From NCBI RefSeq assembly GCF_023101145.1, contig NZ_CP073714.1:868001-932000 (forward strand): 64,000 nucleotides of DNA. The letters run 5' to 3'. Shown here in pieces: positions 53,944 through 63,036 of this stretch. Positions within the stretch are counted from its first letter, which is position 1. Every line of letters begins with the position of its first letter. The DNA is from Paenibacillus pabuli. Its GTDB lineage: Bacteria > Bacillota > Bacilli > Paenibacillales > Paenibacillaceae. The position numbers and the translations under genes were made by a program. The notes beneath the pieces are model-generated. The model saw nothing but the letters and a program-made list of their open reading frames with translations. It made no database searches and was not told the DNA's origin.

Positions 53944-53969
53944 GGGTCACCCTGTGTCAAGGGTGGCCC
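53944..53969 (+). terminator. Hairpin after SF0329 family gene
   Basis: GGGTCACCCT, GTGTCA, AGGGTGGCCC; the T tail is weak. Confidence 0.55.
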
Positions 53970-54004
53970 TACTAAATATTAGCTTAACAAGAGAAGATAT
54001 GATC

Positions 54005-54048
54005 AAGTAGATTTCAACCTTCGTATGTTGGACAGTCTACTTTTTTTA
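54005..54048 (+). terminator. Hairpin with strong T run
   Basis: AAGTAGA (54005-54011) pairs with TCTACTT (54036-54042) over a long loop, then TTTTTATTG. It could be an old terminator or part of the leader of the MetE-like gene. Confidence 0.45.
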
Positions 54049-54161
54049 TTGTTCAATTTTTCTGCTATAGCTTTTAACTATAACTAGTTATGGTATTTAA
54101 GTATCTCAGCCAACCTCGTTCTGCATGATATGATAAGAGTATACAACGAGGGGGTTTTGAC

Positions 54162-55328
54162 ATGACTGATAAGTTCCAGATCGTAGGTAGTTTGTTGCGT
54201 CCTGAAGAGCTGCTGACATATAAAACACAAATTGAGCATCGTGATGATATCCAATATCCATTCTATGAAAACTTCGAAGGTTATGAGAAATGCGAGCATG
54301 AGGCAATTAAACAAGTTGTGAAGAAGGAAATCGAGCATGACTTGTCCATTATTACAGATGGCGAGTTCTCCAAATCGATGTGGCATCTGGATTTTGTGTG
54401 GGGCTTTGGTGGAGTTGAACGTTATATTGCAGACCATGGCTATTTTTTCCGTGATGTGGATGGATCTTCAAAATATGAAACACGTAAAGATATTGGCCTG
54501 CGCATAACGGGTGAATTAAGTGGTGAAAATCATCATTTTATTCAACTGTTCAAACAGCTGCAGGACACGGCGGGTGACCAGCAAACGAAACTTTGCGTAC
54601 CATCTCCCTCCCATATCTTTGGTGAACTTTCCTGGTCGGATAACATTGGCGGTACGGATGCTGTTTATCAGAACATTCAGGAGCTCAAAGCGGGTCTTGT
54701 GAAGGCGTATAAGGAATTTGTTAAAGAATTCGCTGCGGTAGGCGGTAAAATCCTGCAATTCGATGATTGCTTGTGGGAGCTGTTTGCAGACGACAACCCG
54801 AACTCTCCGTTTACGGGGGAGCATATTAATCAAGAGGAAGTACAGGGTCTCGCCACGGAATTTATTGATATTAATAATACCGTAATTGACTATGGTCATA
54901 GCCTGGGATTGAAAATGTGGACACACAACTGCCGCGGAAATTATGATTCCCGCAATATGGGTGGCGGATCTTATGCAAAAATCGCTAACCTGTTCCTGAA
55001 GCAGTTGAAATATGACCGTTTCTTCCTGGAGTGGGATGATGACCGCGCGGGTTCGATCGAAGCACTGGAAGTTTTCAAGGACAGACCTGAAACGGAAATC
55101 GTATTAGGCTTGTTGTCATCTAAGACCAATACACTTGATGATGAAGAGCGCGTAATCCGCTTGCTTGACGAAGCTTCCAAAATTATCGATAAGGATCGTC
55201 TGCTGCTTTCGCACCAATGCGGCTTTGCATCCTGCGATGGCGGTAACGAATTAAGTGAAGCTGAGCAATGGGCCAAAATTGATCAAGGTCAGAAGATTGC
55301 CAAGCAATACTGGGGCAGCACCGTCTAG
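54162..55328 (+). CDS. Cobalamin-independent methionine synthase II family protein (YxjG/YxjH-like)
   Basis: A 388-residue single MetE C-terminal-type barrel. GSLLRPEELLTYK, ITDGEFSKSMWHLDFVWGF, QFDDCLWELF and LLSHQCGFAS give the expected zinc and substrate region, with the Cys near residue 347. Members of this group in Bacillus are thought to use methyl donors other than the long-tailed folate, in methionine salvage. GAGGGGG lies 7-9 nt before the ATG. No S-box riboswitch was recognised upstream, although YxjG/YxjH genes usually carry one. Confidence 0.88.
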   Translation: MTDKFQIVGSLLRPEELLTYKTQIEHRDDIQYPFYENFEGYEKCEHEAIKQVVKKEIEHDLSIITDGEFSKSMWHLDFVWGFGGVERYIADHGYFFRDVDGSSKYETRKDIGLRITGELSGENHHFIQLFKQLQDTAGDQQTKLCVPSPSHIFGELSWSDNIGGTDAVYQNIQELKAGLVKAYKEFVKEFAAVGGKILQFDDCLWELFADDNPNSPFTGEHINQEEVQGLATEFIDINNTVIDYGHSLGLKMWTHNCRGNYDSRNMGGGSYAKIANLFLKQLKYDRFFLEWDDDRAGSIEALEVFKDRPETEIVLGLLSSKTNTLDDEERVIRLLDEASKIIDKDRLLLSHQCGFASCDGGNELSEAEQWAKIDQGQKIAKQYWGSTV

Positions 55329-55398
55329 GATTCAAGCTGAATGTGTTGTGACCCTGTAAACGCAGTTCCCGTTCAAGATTGTTCTGAACGATAATAAA

Positions 55399-55450
55399 AC
55401 GGCGACTTTTCCTCTGGAATCCGTCCAGGGAGAAGCCGCCGTATTTGTTT
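55399..55450. terminator. Long bidirectional hairpin terminator
   Basis: ACGGCG (55399-55404) pairs with CGCCGT (55437-55442), with an inner CTGG/CCAG stem and T-rich flank. It separates two convergent genes. Confidence 0.75.
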
Positions 55451-55496
55451 TGTGTTGGAACGCTGCGTAACTTAAAACGATGAGATTCATCGATTT

Positions 55497-56075
55497 TTAT
55501 TTCAACTGTTCACGCTGTGCCAGCCATTCCTTTTTCAACAAAGCATATTGATACGTATTCTCGTATTTCGGCGTGCCGTCTTCATTTTTGATAAATGAAA
55601 TGTACTCCAAGAAAAGACCTTCCCGGCGCATGCCCAGCTTCTCACACAGCTTCTGGGAACGGAAGTTATCATCCTCGACATAGGCGTACAGTCTTCGTAT
55701 TCCCTGTTCCATAAAGAGATGCTCGATAAAAGCATTGGCGCTTTCACTGGCGTACCCTTTCCCTTCAAATCTGCCATTAAAATTCCAACCAATACTATAC
55801 GTATCTGAATTCGAATCCTTATCCGTATCGGAATCCCGATCTTCCCTCATACCAAACAGCTCACCGATTAGCTCGTTACTGTCTTTCAGGCAGACCGCGA
55901 TGTGGGAATCGTCATTACTTCTTTTTTTGACCTCTGCCGCCGCGTCTTCCAGTGTTGAAATCCGGTGATCCATAAAGCAGTTCACTCTGGGATTTGCTGT
56001 GTATTCCAACAGTCCGGCTGCGTCCGTTGCGGTGAAATTTCGCAGGATTAATCGATTGGTTTCAAGGATTTGCAT
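55497..56075 (-). CDS. GNAT family N-acetyltransferase, RimJ/RimL type
   Basis: A 192-residue protein starting MQILETNRLILRNFTATDAA, the standard RimJ/RimL opening. GWNFNGRFEGKGYASESANA is the acetyl-CoA binding loop, and RLYAYVEDDNFRSQKLCEKL the following strand-helix. A run DRDSDTDKDSNSDTYS near residue 80 is an unusual acidic Asp/Ser insertion. The substrate (ribosomal protein or small amine) cannot be told. Confidence 0.87.
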   Translation of the reverse strand: MQILETNRLILRNFTATDAAGLLEYTANPRVNCFMDHRISTLEDAAAEVKKRSNDDSHIAVCLKDSNELIGELFGMREDRDSDTDKDSNSDTYSIGWNFNGRFEGKGYASESANAFIEHLFMEQGIRRLYAYVEDDNFRSQKLCEKLGMRREGLFLEYISFIKNEDGTPKYENTYQYALLKKEWLAQREQLK

Positions 56076-56150
56076 GAGATATACCTCCGGTTTTCATATC
56101 CATAGATTGGCTTCGTTCATGTTGAATCTCTTTTTATTCTACCAGGCTCA

Positions 56151-56891
56151 CTATTCTTTACTATAGGAGGGGATAGCCTTGGGTTTGGATTTAGGTTTGG
56201 CTTTGGTTCTGTCTGACCGTGAGAAAAATCCCGCCAATTGTTCCCTATAGATATAACCGAGCACGAACCCGATCACAGCGATAACAGAAATCATAATGGC
56301 GATCGTGTATTGTTGCATATGAATTGTGGACCCCACAGCGGCAGATGCGATGATCCACGGCAGACGACCGACGATAAGGATCGTGAAGAATCTAAACGAG
56401 CTAATCGATGTAAGAGCGGCGACAAATACAAGCATGTCTTTGGGCAAGCCGGGAATTACGAAAAAGATAAATAAAAAAGCAGAGAACTTCTTCTCATCAT
56501 GAATAAACGACATCCACTTATAATTTTTCTTTTGCAGCAGCCGTAAAATATAAGCGCGACCGATAAAACGAGTGAAATAAAAGGCGATCGCTGAGCCTAA
56601 TATCAAACCTGCAGTTGTATACAATGAACCCAGGGCTGTACCGTAAATATATCCGCCTGCGACTTGTACAACTTCTCCGGGAATAGGTGCAACCACGATC
56701 TGAAGAATCTGGAATAACATAAACATGACCGGGCCCCAATGACCTGTTGAATGAATATACGCTCTGAAGTTGTCCATGGACGACATGATTTTAATAATGG
56801 CAGGAGAATAATAGACCAGTAGACTAATGGACAATATGATTAACAGACCCAACAATATGTTATACATTACTTTTTTTGAAGGTTGTGGCAT
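56151..56891 (-). CDS. TVP38/TMEM64 family (VTT domain) membrane protein
   Basis: A 246-residue protein. One N-terminal helix (residues 9-28) is followed by the VTT/SNARE-associated core: IVVAPIPGEVVQVAGGYIYG, GSAIAFYFTRFIGRAYILRL, FFVIPGLPKDMLVFVAALTS. The last helix ends near residue 220, with a basic tail (KAKPKSKPKA). Family members belong to the DedA superfamily of membrane transporters or lipid scramblases. It is divergent from the response regulator at 57053. Confidence 0.88.
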   Translation of the reverse strand: MPQPSKKVMYNILLGLLIILSISLLVYYSPAIIKIMSSMDNFRAYIHSTGHWGPVMFMLFQILQIVVAPIPGEVVQVAGGYIYGTALGSLYTTAGLILGSAIAFYFTRFIGRAYILRLLQKKNYKWMSFIHDEKKFSAFLFIFFVIPGLPKDMLVFVAALTSISSFRFFTILIVGRLPWIIASAAVGSTIHMQQYTIAIMISVIAVIGFVLGYIYREQLAGFFSRSDRTKAKPKSKPKAIPSYSKE

Positions 56892-57052
56892 AGGTGACGA
56901 CCCCTTTGTGTAATGACATTTACATATTTAAAGTATAAAACGAAATTATTAAGAGTCACTTACACAACTTCTGAAGAATTCTTAAGTCGATGGTGTTTGG
57001 TGGTCGTGGGCAATAGGCACATATTATACTGGAGTTGGACGGAGGGATTAGC

Positions 57053-57745
57053 ATGAACAAGCAGATATTAATTGCTGACGATAACAGTGAAATTCGTGAA
57101 ATTGTAAGGATTTTGTTAGAGAGCGAGAATTATGAAGTGATTGAAGCGATCGATGGTCAAGATGCGATTGATAAAGTGAACGAAGAGACGGATCTCATTA
57201 TTTTGGATATGATGATGCCCAATAAATCGGGGCTGAAGGCGTGTCTGGAGATTCGTGAAAAAACAAGCGCACCCATTCTGTTTCTCACGGCGAAAACGCA
57301 GGATTCGGACAAACAATTGGCCTTTTCCTCAGGCAGTGATGATTTTTTGTCCAAACCCTTTTCCTACACAGAACTCGTTTCGAGGGTGAAGGCTTTACTG
57401 CGGAGGTATTATGTTTATCGGGGCAAGGAGAAGACAGAAGAAGCAGACCAAATTATCATTAAGGATCTTACGGTCCATCAGGATGCAAAAAACGTATTTG
57501 TTGGCGAGAAGGAAATCTCGTTGACGGATATTGAATATCAGATTCTGCTGTTGCTGGCTAAGAAACGACGAAAGGTATTCTCGGCAGAAAACATATATGA
57601 GAGTGTTTGGGGGCAACCCTACTTTTATACGTGTAATAACACCGTCATGGTTCATATTCGTAATTTGAGAAGCAAACTGGAAGATGATCCGCAGAACCCT
57701 AAATATGTGAAGACCGTTTGGGGGAAGGGGTACAAAATTGAATAG
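57053..57745 (+). CDS. OmpR/PhoB-family response regulator (VanR-like)
   Basis: A 230-residue protein. The receiver domain has ILIADDNSEI (D9, D10), phosphoacceptor LIILDMMMPNKSG, ILFLTAKTQ (Thr) and FLSKPFSY (Lys). The C-terminal winged helix reads EISLTDIEYQILLLLAKKRR through YVKTVWGKGYKIE. The start is ATG 57053 with GGAGGG upstream; the frame is open six codons earlier. It overlaps the kinase gene by 8 nt, so the two form one operon. Confidence 0.93.
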   Translation: MNKQILIADDNSEIREIVRILLESENYEVIEAIDGQDAIDKVNEETDLIILDMMMPNKSGLKACLEIREKTSAPILFLTAKTQDSDKQLAFSSGSDDFLSKPFSYTELVSRVKALLRRYYVYRGKEKTEEADQIIIKDLTVHQDAKNVFVGEKEISLTDIEYQILLLLAKKRRKVFSAENIYESVWGQPYFYTCNNTVMVHIRNLRSKLEDDPQNPKYVKTVWGKGYKIE

Positions 57746-59081
57746 ATTGTTCATCGGAAAAAAACTGAAGCTCAAACTGGTTCTCGCCATAGTTATTTCT
57801 TTGATGATCTCCATCGGTGTGTTCATTGTGTTACAGGTTGTTGGTGAGACGGTATTGGATAGTTATTTAAGCAAATCCACTTTTGTAGAGAATCGGCAGC
57901 GAGATGCACTGAATCGATTCGAAACATTCGTAAGTAACCAGAACGTGTCAACCTCTGATCATGAGCAATTATCTGCTTGGATAAGTCATGAGCGCTACTT
58001 AAATCTGTATATTTTTGCAAAAGACAAATTGATATTTTCCACCAACACGGAGATTGATCCTGCCATTAATGAAGAGTTGTTAACTCAATTCGTGCCATCA
58101 AAAATACCGGTTACCACCATTCATTTCGCTGATCAGGATGCCCAAATCTATCTGGTTGGTTTCTATGAGTATCAATACTACAACCTCATTCTGATTCTTG
58201 GTGTGTTCCTCGCGCTCATTGTGTTCATTTTTACCTTCCTGCTGATGATTAACAAAAAGACCTCGTATATTGGTTTGCTAGAACGTGAGATTAAAATACT
58301 GGAAGGTGGAAATCTGGATTACAGCATCACGGTTTCGGGGAAAGATGAGCTGTCTTCGCTTGCCTTAAGTATGGATGAGATGAGAAAGTCATTTGTGGAG
58401 CGACTCAGCAGCGAGGAGAGAGTGAGAATGGCCAACCGTGAATTGATCACGGCGATTTCCCATGACTTGCGTACTCCGCTCACGATTCTGCTGGGATATA
58501 TGGATATCATAGAGCTCAACAAGTATAAGACACATGAGGATCTGTTGCAGTATATTCATAATAGCCGAGAGAAAGCATATCAGATCAAAGTGCTGTCGGA
58601 CAAACTGTTTGAGTATTTCACGGTATCCACTGCCGCTGAAGAAGAGGAAGTGGAATTTGAAATGTATGAGGGCAGAGCGCTTATAGATCAACTCATTGAT
58701 GAGCAGTTGGTGGTCTTGGATCATATCGATGTCCAGGTTCAGTCGGATGCCGATCATGAGAAATTTTTGCTGGAGATCAATCTGGTGGCTATTCGGCGTG
58801 TATTTGATAATATATTTTCCAATCTTAAGAAATACGCGGATACCTCATATCCTGTTCATATCAAGGTAGCTTTGCAGCAGCAAACGGTCTTGATTGAAGT
58901 AGAGAATAAGATTAAACCTGTAGATAAAAAGAAAGACAGCAACGAGATCGGGCTGATGAGTTGTCAGAAAATCATAGAGCAGCATAGCGGCACGCTGATG
59001 ATATCCCAGGAAGAAGATACCTTTTCACTGCAAATCGTGCTGCCCGTTATCAAAACAGAGCAGACTTACGTTAAGACGTAA
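57738..59081 (+). CDS. Sensor histidine kinase (VanS-like)
   Basis: A 447-residue protein. Membrane helices at residues 13-35 and about 155-177 flank an extracellular sensor of 120 residues. A HAMP linker follows, then the H-box ELITAISHDLRTPLTILLGY and the ATPase N-box RRVFDNIFSNLKKYA; the G-box end is GLMSCQKIIEQHSG. TTG 57738 has AAGGGG 8 nt upstream and overlaps the regulator gene. The stimulus is unknown; the general arrangement is that of VanS-type kinases, but no resistance gene is next to it. Confidence 0.9.
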   Translation: MNRLFIGKKLKLKLVLAIVISLMISIGVFIVLQVVGETVLDSYLSKSTFVENRQRDALNRFETFVSNQNVSTSDHEQLSAWISHERYLNLYIFAKDKLIFSTNTEIDPAINEELLTQFVPSKIPVTTIHFADQDAQIYLVGFYEYQYYNLILILGVFLALIVFIFTFLLMINKKTSYIGLLEREIKILEGGNLDYSITVSGKDELSSLALSMDEMRKSFVERLSSEERVRMANRELITAISHDLRTPLTILLGYMDIIELNKYKTHEDLLQYIHNSREKAYQIKVLSDKLFEYFTVSTAAEEEEVEFEMYEGRALIDQLIDEQLVVLDHIDVQVQSDADHEKFLLEINLVAIRRVFDNIFSNLKKYADTSYPVHIKVALQQQTVLIEVENKIKPVDKKKDSNEIGLMSCQKIIEQHSGTLMISQEEDTFSLQIVLPVIKTEQTYVKT

Positions 59082-59141
59082 TGAAAATGAACCAACCACC
59101 GTTGCTAACAAAGAAACAACCTATTGAAGGGAGAAATATAG

Positions 59142-59720
59142 ATGACAACGAGCGAATTTGGAAGTGAGAGGGAGCTATCGCCAGAACAACGTGAGAGACT
59201 GCTCACAACCTTGAAAGCCCGTTTTGAAAAAAACATGAACCGTCATCCAGGCATGGAATGGGGCAGTCTGCAAGCAAAGCTTGAAGCTCTGCCTGAAAAA
59301 CTGTGGTCGCTCCATGAAATGGAGAGGACTGGCGGGGAACCGGATGTTGTCCATTATGACAGCAAGGCAGACGAATACACTTTTGTGGATTGTTCAGCGG
59401 AAAGTCCCAAGGGCCGCAGAAGTATCTGCTATGACCGTGAAGCGCTGGAGTCAAGGAAAGAACATAAACCACAGAATAACGCGGTTGGAATGGCAGCGGA
59501 TATGGGCATTGAGCTTTTAACAGAAGAGCAATATCGGGAGCTGCAGGAGCTTGGAAACTTTGATTTGAAATCATCGAGTTGGGTAGTAACACCTGCTAAT
59601 ATTAGAAAACGGGGTGGAGCCATTTTTTGCGATCGTCGCTACGATACGGTATTTATGTACCACAATGGAGCAGAATCTTATTATGGTGCAAGAGGGTTCC
59701 GCGGATCGTTAAAGGTCTAA
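59142..59720 (+). CDS. DUF4256 family protein
   Basis: A 192-residue protein with LLTTLKARFEKNMNRHPGME, a YTFVDCSAESPKGRRSICYD segment and the SSWVVTPANIRKRGGAIFCD end that I associate with DUF4256. It is probably cytosolic: no signal or membrane helix. Conserved Cys, Asp and Arg residues suggest an enzyme, but no function is known. GAAGGGAGAAA precedes the ATG. Confidence 0.78.
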   Translation: MTTSEFGSERELSPEQRERLLTTLKARFEKNMNRHPGMEWGSLQAKLEALPEKLWSLHEMERTGGEPDVVHYDSKADEYTFVDCSAESPKGRRSICYDREALESRKEHKPQNNAVGMAADMGIELLTEEQYRELQELGNFDLKSSSWVVTPANIRKRGGAIFCDRRYDTVFMYHNGAESYYGARGFRGSLKV

Positions 59721-59761
59721 GTGGTTAAGCTACTACACCTAAAGAATATCTATCATATTTT

Positions 59762-59796
59762 AAGCTCAAGTGTTATGGCGACTTGAGCTTTTCTGT
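59762..59796. terminator. Rho-independent terminator
   Basis: AAGCTCAAGT, GTTATGGCG, ACTTGAGCTT then TTCTGT. It ends the DUF4256 transcript. Confidence 0.8.
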
Positions 59797-59856
59797 AAAA
59801 AGAGCCATGCGTCAGCATGGCCCATACATACATTATGAAAAGACAGGCTTCATGTC

Positions 59857-60250
59857 TTAAACGGCATGTACATTCTGCTTCTTGAAATACTGCTCCACTA
59901 GAAATGTAAGCATCGGTCCGGAATCTGCCTTCTGTAATTGTTCGTTTGGCGGGTGTCCAGACGTTCAGATACAGACAGTCCTCGTCCATAGGCAGATCCG
60001 GATCAACGGCCCATTCGCGGGTATAGATGTTGTTATCGTCTATGACCGTTTTGGCTTGCATGGAGGTAGGGGCAAAATCAAAAGCTTTCAGAGTGCCAGT
60101 CCAGTTGGTCTGCGGCTGTGGAGCGCGCCAGCGATTCTCACCTACAGGAGGTGCGGCAAAAGGGAATCCCTTAAAGCTGGTAATAAGCGGGTCTGCTGCG
60201 GACAGTCCTTGCACTTGTCCGTGTTCTAGCGTTACCATTCTAAGCATCAC
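59857..60250 (-). pseudogene. Type B carboxylesterase, internally deleted and frameshifted
   Basis: The first 105 or so codons are a normal carboxylesterase N-terminus (FKGFPFAAPPVGENRWRAPQ and DEDCLYLNVWTPAKR). Just after that, where the oxyanion and GESAG regions should follow, the sequence jumps to an end readable in another frame as PMLTFLVEQYFKKQNVHAV-stop (stop 59857-59859). About 350 to 400 codons, including the active serine, are missing. The minus frame itself stays open to 59753 by running through the terminator, which is not meaningful coding. Confidence 0.75.
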
Positions 60251-60303
60251 AACATTCTCCTCTCTGGATTAAGCGTATATGGATCATGCTGATCAAAGTT
60301 GTA

Positions 60304-60317
60304 TGGATGCGCTTACA
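60304..60317. promoter_or_regulatory. cre-like site
   Basis: TGGATGCGCTTACA fits the CcpA cre consensus with two mismatches. It lies between the esterase pseudogene and the AraC-type regulator. Confidence 0.35.
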
Positions 60318-60446
60318 ATTATGTGTGCGAGATGCCCTCTATCTCCATACTAAGCAACTTGCAGCGATGTTTCCAGTATTCAAATAAATAAAAGAACGCA
60401 TGGATGTTATGTAAGGATTGATATATGTGTTAGGGGGGGATCAAGG

Positions 60447-61298
60447 TTGAATCCGATTTGGCAAGAGAGCAGCAGAGCGAGTCATTTGTATTTTATCAGC
60501 GGCGGTCACAAGCCAGCTAACCTTCACCAATGGGGGCCAGGAGTACGTGACGTTTATGCGCTGCACTATATTATTCGTGGCCAAGGGACGCTGGAGACCG
60601 GCGGCCGCGTTTTTCGGCTGGGTGCGGGGGAAAGCTTCATCATTTTCCCGCAACAAGAGATCTACTATTACCCGGATGCGCACGATCCGTGGGAGTATGT
60701 CTGGGTGGAGTTCAGCGGAGCTGACGCCGGGCGATTGCTGGAACTGACGCAGCTTTCAGAGATACAACCCGTGGTGTCGAAGGCGCCGGAGACGCTGCAG
60801 CCCTTTTTTCATCTGGCGTGGAACGCGGGCATATCGCCCTGCGAAATGCTGCGGGCGGATGCTCGTTTACATCTGCTGCTCTCCTATTACATGGAATATT
60901 ATCCGAAGGAGCCGCAGGTGGACACCAAGGATTATGTCTGGCTGGCCAGAAAGTACATTGAGCAGAACTACTGGAAGCCAGCCTTGACCGTCACGGAGAT
61001 CGTAAAGGCAGTCAATCTGGAGCGCAGCTATTTGTTTCGACGGTTTAAGGGCGCTACCGGCCAGTCTGTGTTGGAGTATATTACATCCTGCCGAATCCGG
61101 CGCGCCTGTGAACTGCTGAAGACGTCGGGCTTGCCCATTCAATCGGTGGCTTACTCGGTAGGCTACAATGATCCGTTATATTTCTCCAAAGTATTCAAGA
61201 AAGCAACATCACTTACGCCATCAGCGTACATGATGCTGCATGCGGAACCAACAGAGCTTCAGCGGAACAGAGCACAGTTGCCGGATTCCCGAAAATAA
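60447..61298 (+). CDS. AraC family transcriptional regulator
   Basis: A 283-residue protein. An AraC-type cupin sensor is at the N-terminus (LHYIIRGQGTLETGGRVFRL, ESFIIFPQQEIYYYPD, WEYVWVEFSG). The two HTH motifs lie in the last 100 residues (LTVTEIVKAVNLERSYLFRR and IQSVAYSVGYNDPLYFSKVF). TTG 60447 has a GGGGGGA about 8 nt upstream. It faces the GH27 gene cluster and its 3' end overlaps that cluster's last gene by 40 nt. A role in sensing alpha-galactosides is likely but inferred. Confidence 0.9.
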   Translation: MNPIWQESSRASHLYFISGGHKPANLHQWGPGVRDVYALHYIIRGQGTLETGGRVFRLGAGESFIIFPQQEIYYYPDAHDPWEYVWVEFSGADAGRLLELTQLSEIQPVVSKAPETLQPFFHLAWNAGISPCEMLRADARLHLLLSYYMEYYPKEPQVDTKDYVWLARKYIEQNYWKPALTVTEIVKAVNLERSYLFRRFKGATGQSVLEYITSCRIRRACELLKTSGLPIQSVAYSVGYNDPLYFSKVFKKATSLTPSAYMMLHAEPTELQRNRAQLPDSRK

Positions 61299-61462
61299 CG
61301 AATCAGCCTCTCAATGGGCTCTCGCCCGCAATTCAGCTTTTTGCCAAGGCAGTCGATGCACGAAAATTGCTGGGCAGAGCGGGATACCAGCTTCAGGTAG
61401 ATAGCCACATCGTCCGCCGCAAGCGGAACCTGACAGGACTGGCACAGGCGGTTGCTGACCAT
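61259..61462 (-). CDS. Small Cys-rich zinc-ribbon-like protein
   Basis: A 67-residue protein, MVSNRLCQSCQVPLAADDVA at the start, then CIDCLGKKLNCGREPIE and YFRESGNCALF. The two CxxC pairs suggest a zinc ribbon. Its ATG is the very next codon after the GH27 stop (TAG-ATG), so it is translationally coupled. Its 3' end overlaps the convergent AraC gene by 40 nt. I have a sense of similar orphan proteins in Paenibacillus, but no function is known. Confidence 0.65.
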   Translation of the reverse strand: MVSNRLCQSCQVPLAADDVAIYLKLVSRSAQQFSCIDCLGKKLNCGREPIERLIRYFRESGNCALFR

Positions 61463-62626
61463 CTAATTCACCAGCTTGGCCCGGACAATGAGGCAATCAT
61501 GTGCTGCAACAACGGGAGCGAAGCGCTCGCGGAACACGCCCAGTTCCTTATGCTTCCAGCAGTCGTACATGGACAAGGCATAACCGGCAGCGTAAGGCAG
61601 ACCCATATCCCAAAATTGCAAAGACAATTCGCGCTGGCTATCACTCAGATTGAAGAAGCCGATGGCAAGATCGCCATCTGTGAGTACCTTCACCAGCATA
61701 AATACATCTTCGTTGTGAAACCACTGCGGCTCTGGTTTAATGCGATAAGCTCCGCGCGCCTCCACATCCTGATTGATAGCGATCAGGTCAGGATTCAGGA
61801 GGATATCCTTTGTAATCTGGTTAGCTTTGCGCACGTCGCATCCGATCATCAACGGTGATCCCATGATGGACCAAAGCGAGAAGTGGGTTTTATACTCAAT
61901 GTCGTTGCATCCGCCGATGCTGCCAATATAATCATTGTTGCTTCCACCGTACATACCCACAATCAGCATATCCATGTCGTTATGGCAGAAGGAGCCGGTA
62001 TAGCTTTGTTTTCCCAACTGAGACAGGGCAAGTTCCTTCACTGAATCCCAGTTGTCACGGATATCTCCGGTGGAGCGGTACATATGAGCGCCCGATTCCC
62101 GAATCCAGTCGTAGACATCGTCGGCTCCCCAGTTGCAGGCGGAGAACAGGATATCTCGTCCGCAATTTTTGAGCGCAAGGCTCATCCGTTTGTACAGCAG
62201 CTCACCTGAGATATGGCGCGGCTTGAAGCAGTAATCATACTTCAAATAATCAACGCCCCACTCGGCAAAAAGCGCGGCATCCTGGAATTCATGCTCAAAG
62301 CTGCCTGGATACCCGGCACAAGTATGCGTGCCAACGCATGAATACATACCGAACTTCAGTCCTTTGCCATGAATATAGTCGGCGAGCGCTCTCATTCCAC
62401 TTGGGAATTTCTCGGGATCTGCTACGAGATTGCCGCTTGCATCCCGTTCTTTCAGGCTCCAACAATCATCAATGACAATATACTCGTAGCCAGCAGCCAG
62501 ATAACCTTCCGATACGAACACATCAGCAACATCCCGAATTAACTGTTCGTTAATGTCCCACGTAAAGGTATTCCACGAATTCCAGCCCAGGGCGGGAGCA
62601 AAGCCTAACATTTGGTTGGTGCTCAT
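61463..62626 (-). CDS. Alpha-galactosidase, glycoside hydrolase family 27
   Basis: A 387-residue protein without a signal peptide, so cytoplasmic. ALGWNSWNTF, YIVIDDCWSLKERDASGNL, FGMYSCVGTHTCAGYPGS, the nucleophile region VDYLKYDYC and the acid/base region RSTGDIRDNWDS are the standard GH27 order. It releases terminal alpha-1,6-galactose from melibiose, raffinose or galactomannan oligosaccharides. ATG 62624-62626 has GAAAGGATG upstream; a start three codons earlier overlaps that site. The small Cys-rich gene follows directly. Confidence 0.92.
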   Translation of the reverse strand: MSTNQMLGFAPALGWNSWNTFTWDINEQLIRDVADVFVSEGYLAAGYEYIVIDDCWSLKERDASGNLVADPEKFPSGMRALADYIHGKGLKFGMYSCVGTHTCAGYPGSFEHEFQDAALFAEWGVDYLKYDYCFKPRHISGELLYKRMSLALKNCGRDILFSACNWGADDVYDWIRESGAHMYRSTGDIRDNWDSVKELALSQLGKQSYTGSFCHNDMDMLIVGMYGGSNNDYIGSIGGCNDIEYKTHFSLWSIMGSPLMIGCDVRKANQITKDILLNPDLIAINQDVEARGAYRIKPEPQWFHNEDVFMLVKVLTDGDLAIGFFNLSDSQRELSLQFWDMGLPYAAGYALSMYDCWKHKELGVFRERFAPVVAAHDCLIVRAKLVN

Positions 62627-62924
62627 ATTTCGCATCCTTTCTCTTCTCGGTATCGTTAGTAGATCTAAATTGAACTTAAACGATGAGCACCCTTTTCAGC
62701 CATAGCCAGACGTTGCTTGGACATGGACAAATGTTGCTCTACTTGTGGAAGCAGACTTCCCAACCAGACGAGTGGCAGGTATACAGAATGTTGTCGGAGT
62801 AAGAATAAGAAAGGAGAGAGGTCTTCTTGCGAAGAAATTATATTCTTGCAGCGGTCTGTGCGAAACGATAGCAGGGATGCTATGATCGGTTATAATCATC
62901 TGACAGGATAAAGAGGAAACTTCC
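62627..62924. other. Control region between GH27 and AlkD-like genes
   Basis: Divergent promoter region. TATAAT at 62891-62896 lies about 30 nt before the small frame at 62925. Open frames on both strands here lack ribosome sites. Confidence 0.4.
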
Positions 62925-63014
62925 ATGACGCTTTTTGAAGCGTATCTGCTTCCGGGGCCATTGTGTTTATTGGATGAAGCCGGAAATGTCGTGTTCTCCT
63001 GCGTTCAAAATTAA
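62925..63014 (+). CDS. 29-residue leader-type reading frame before the AlkD-like gene
   Basis: MTLFEAYLLPGPLCLLDEAG then NVVFSCVQN-stop, preceded by AGAGGAAAC about 6 nt from the ATG. It ends 23 nt before the next start. It could be a real small protein, an upstream reading frame that controls alkD translation, or the remains of a longer gene. Confidence 0.35.
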   Translation: MTLFEAYLLPGPLCLLDEAGNVVFSCVQN

Positions 63015-63036
63015 AGGATTGATGGGGTGCTGCGGA

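Noticed and set aside
53930..54161. SAM riboswitch before the YxjG/YxjH-like gene
   Set aside because: Only a simple hairpin with a T run is present; the multi-stem core is absent.
62717..62911. 64-codon frame with Cys pairs (MDKCCSTCGSRLP...)
   Set aside because: Suggestive of a zinc ribbon, but there is no ribosome site and the rest of the frame is low-quality; kept as chance until conservation is shown.
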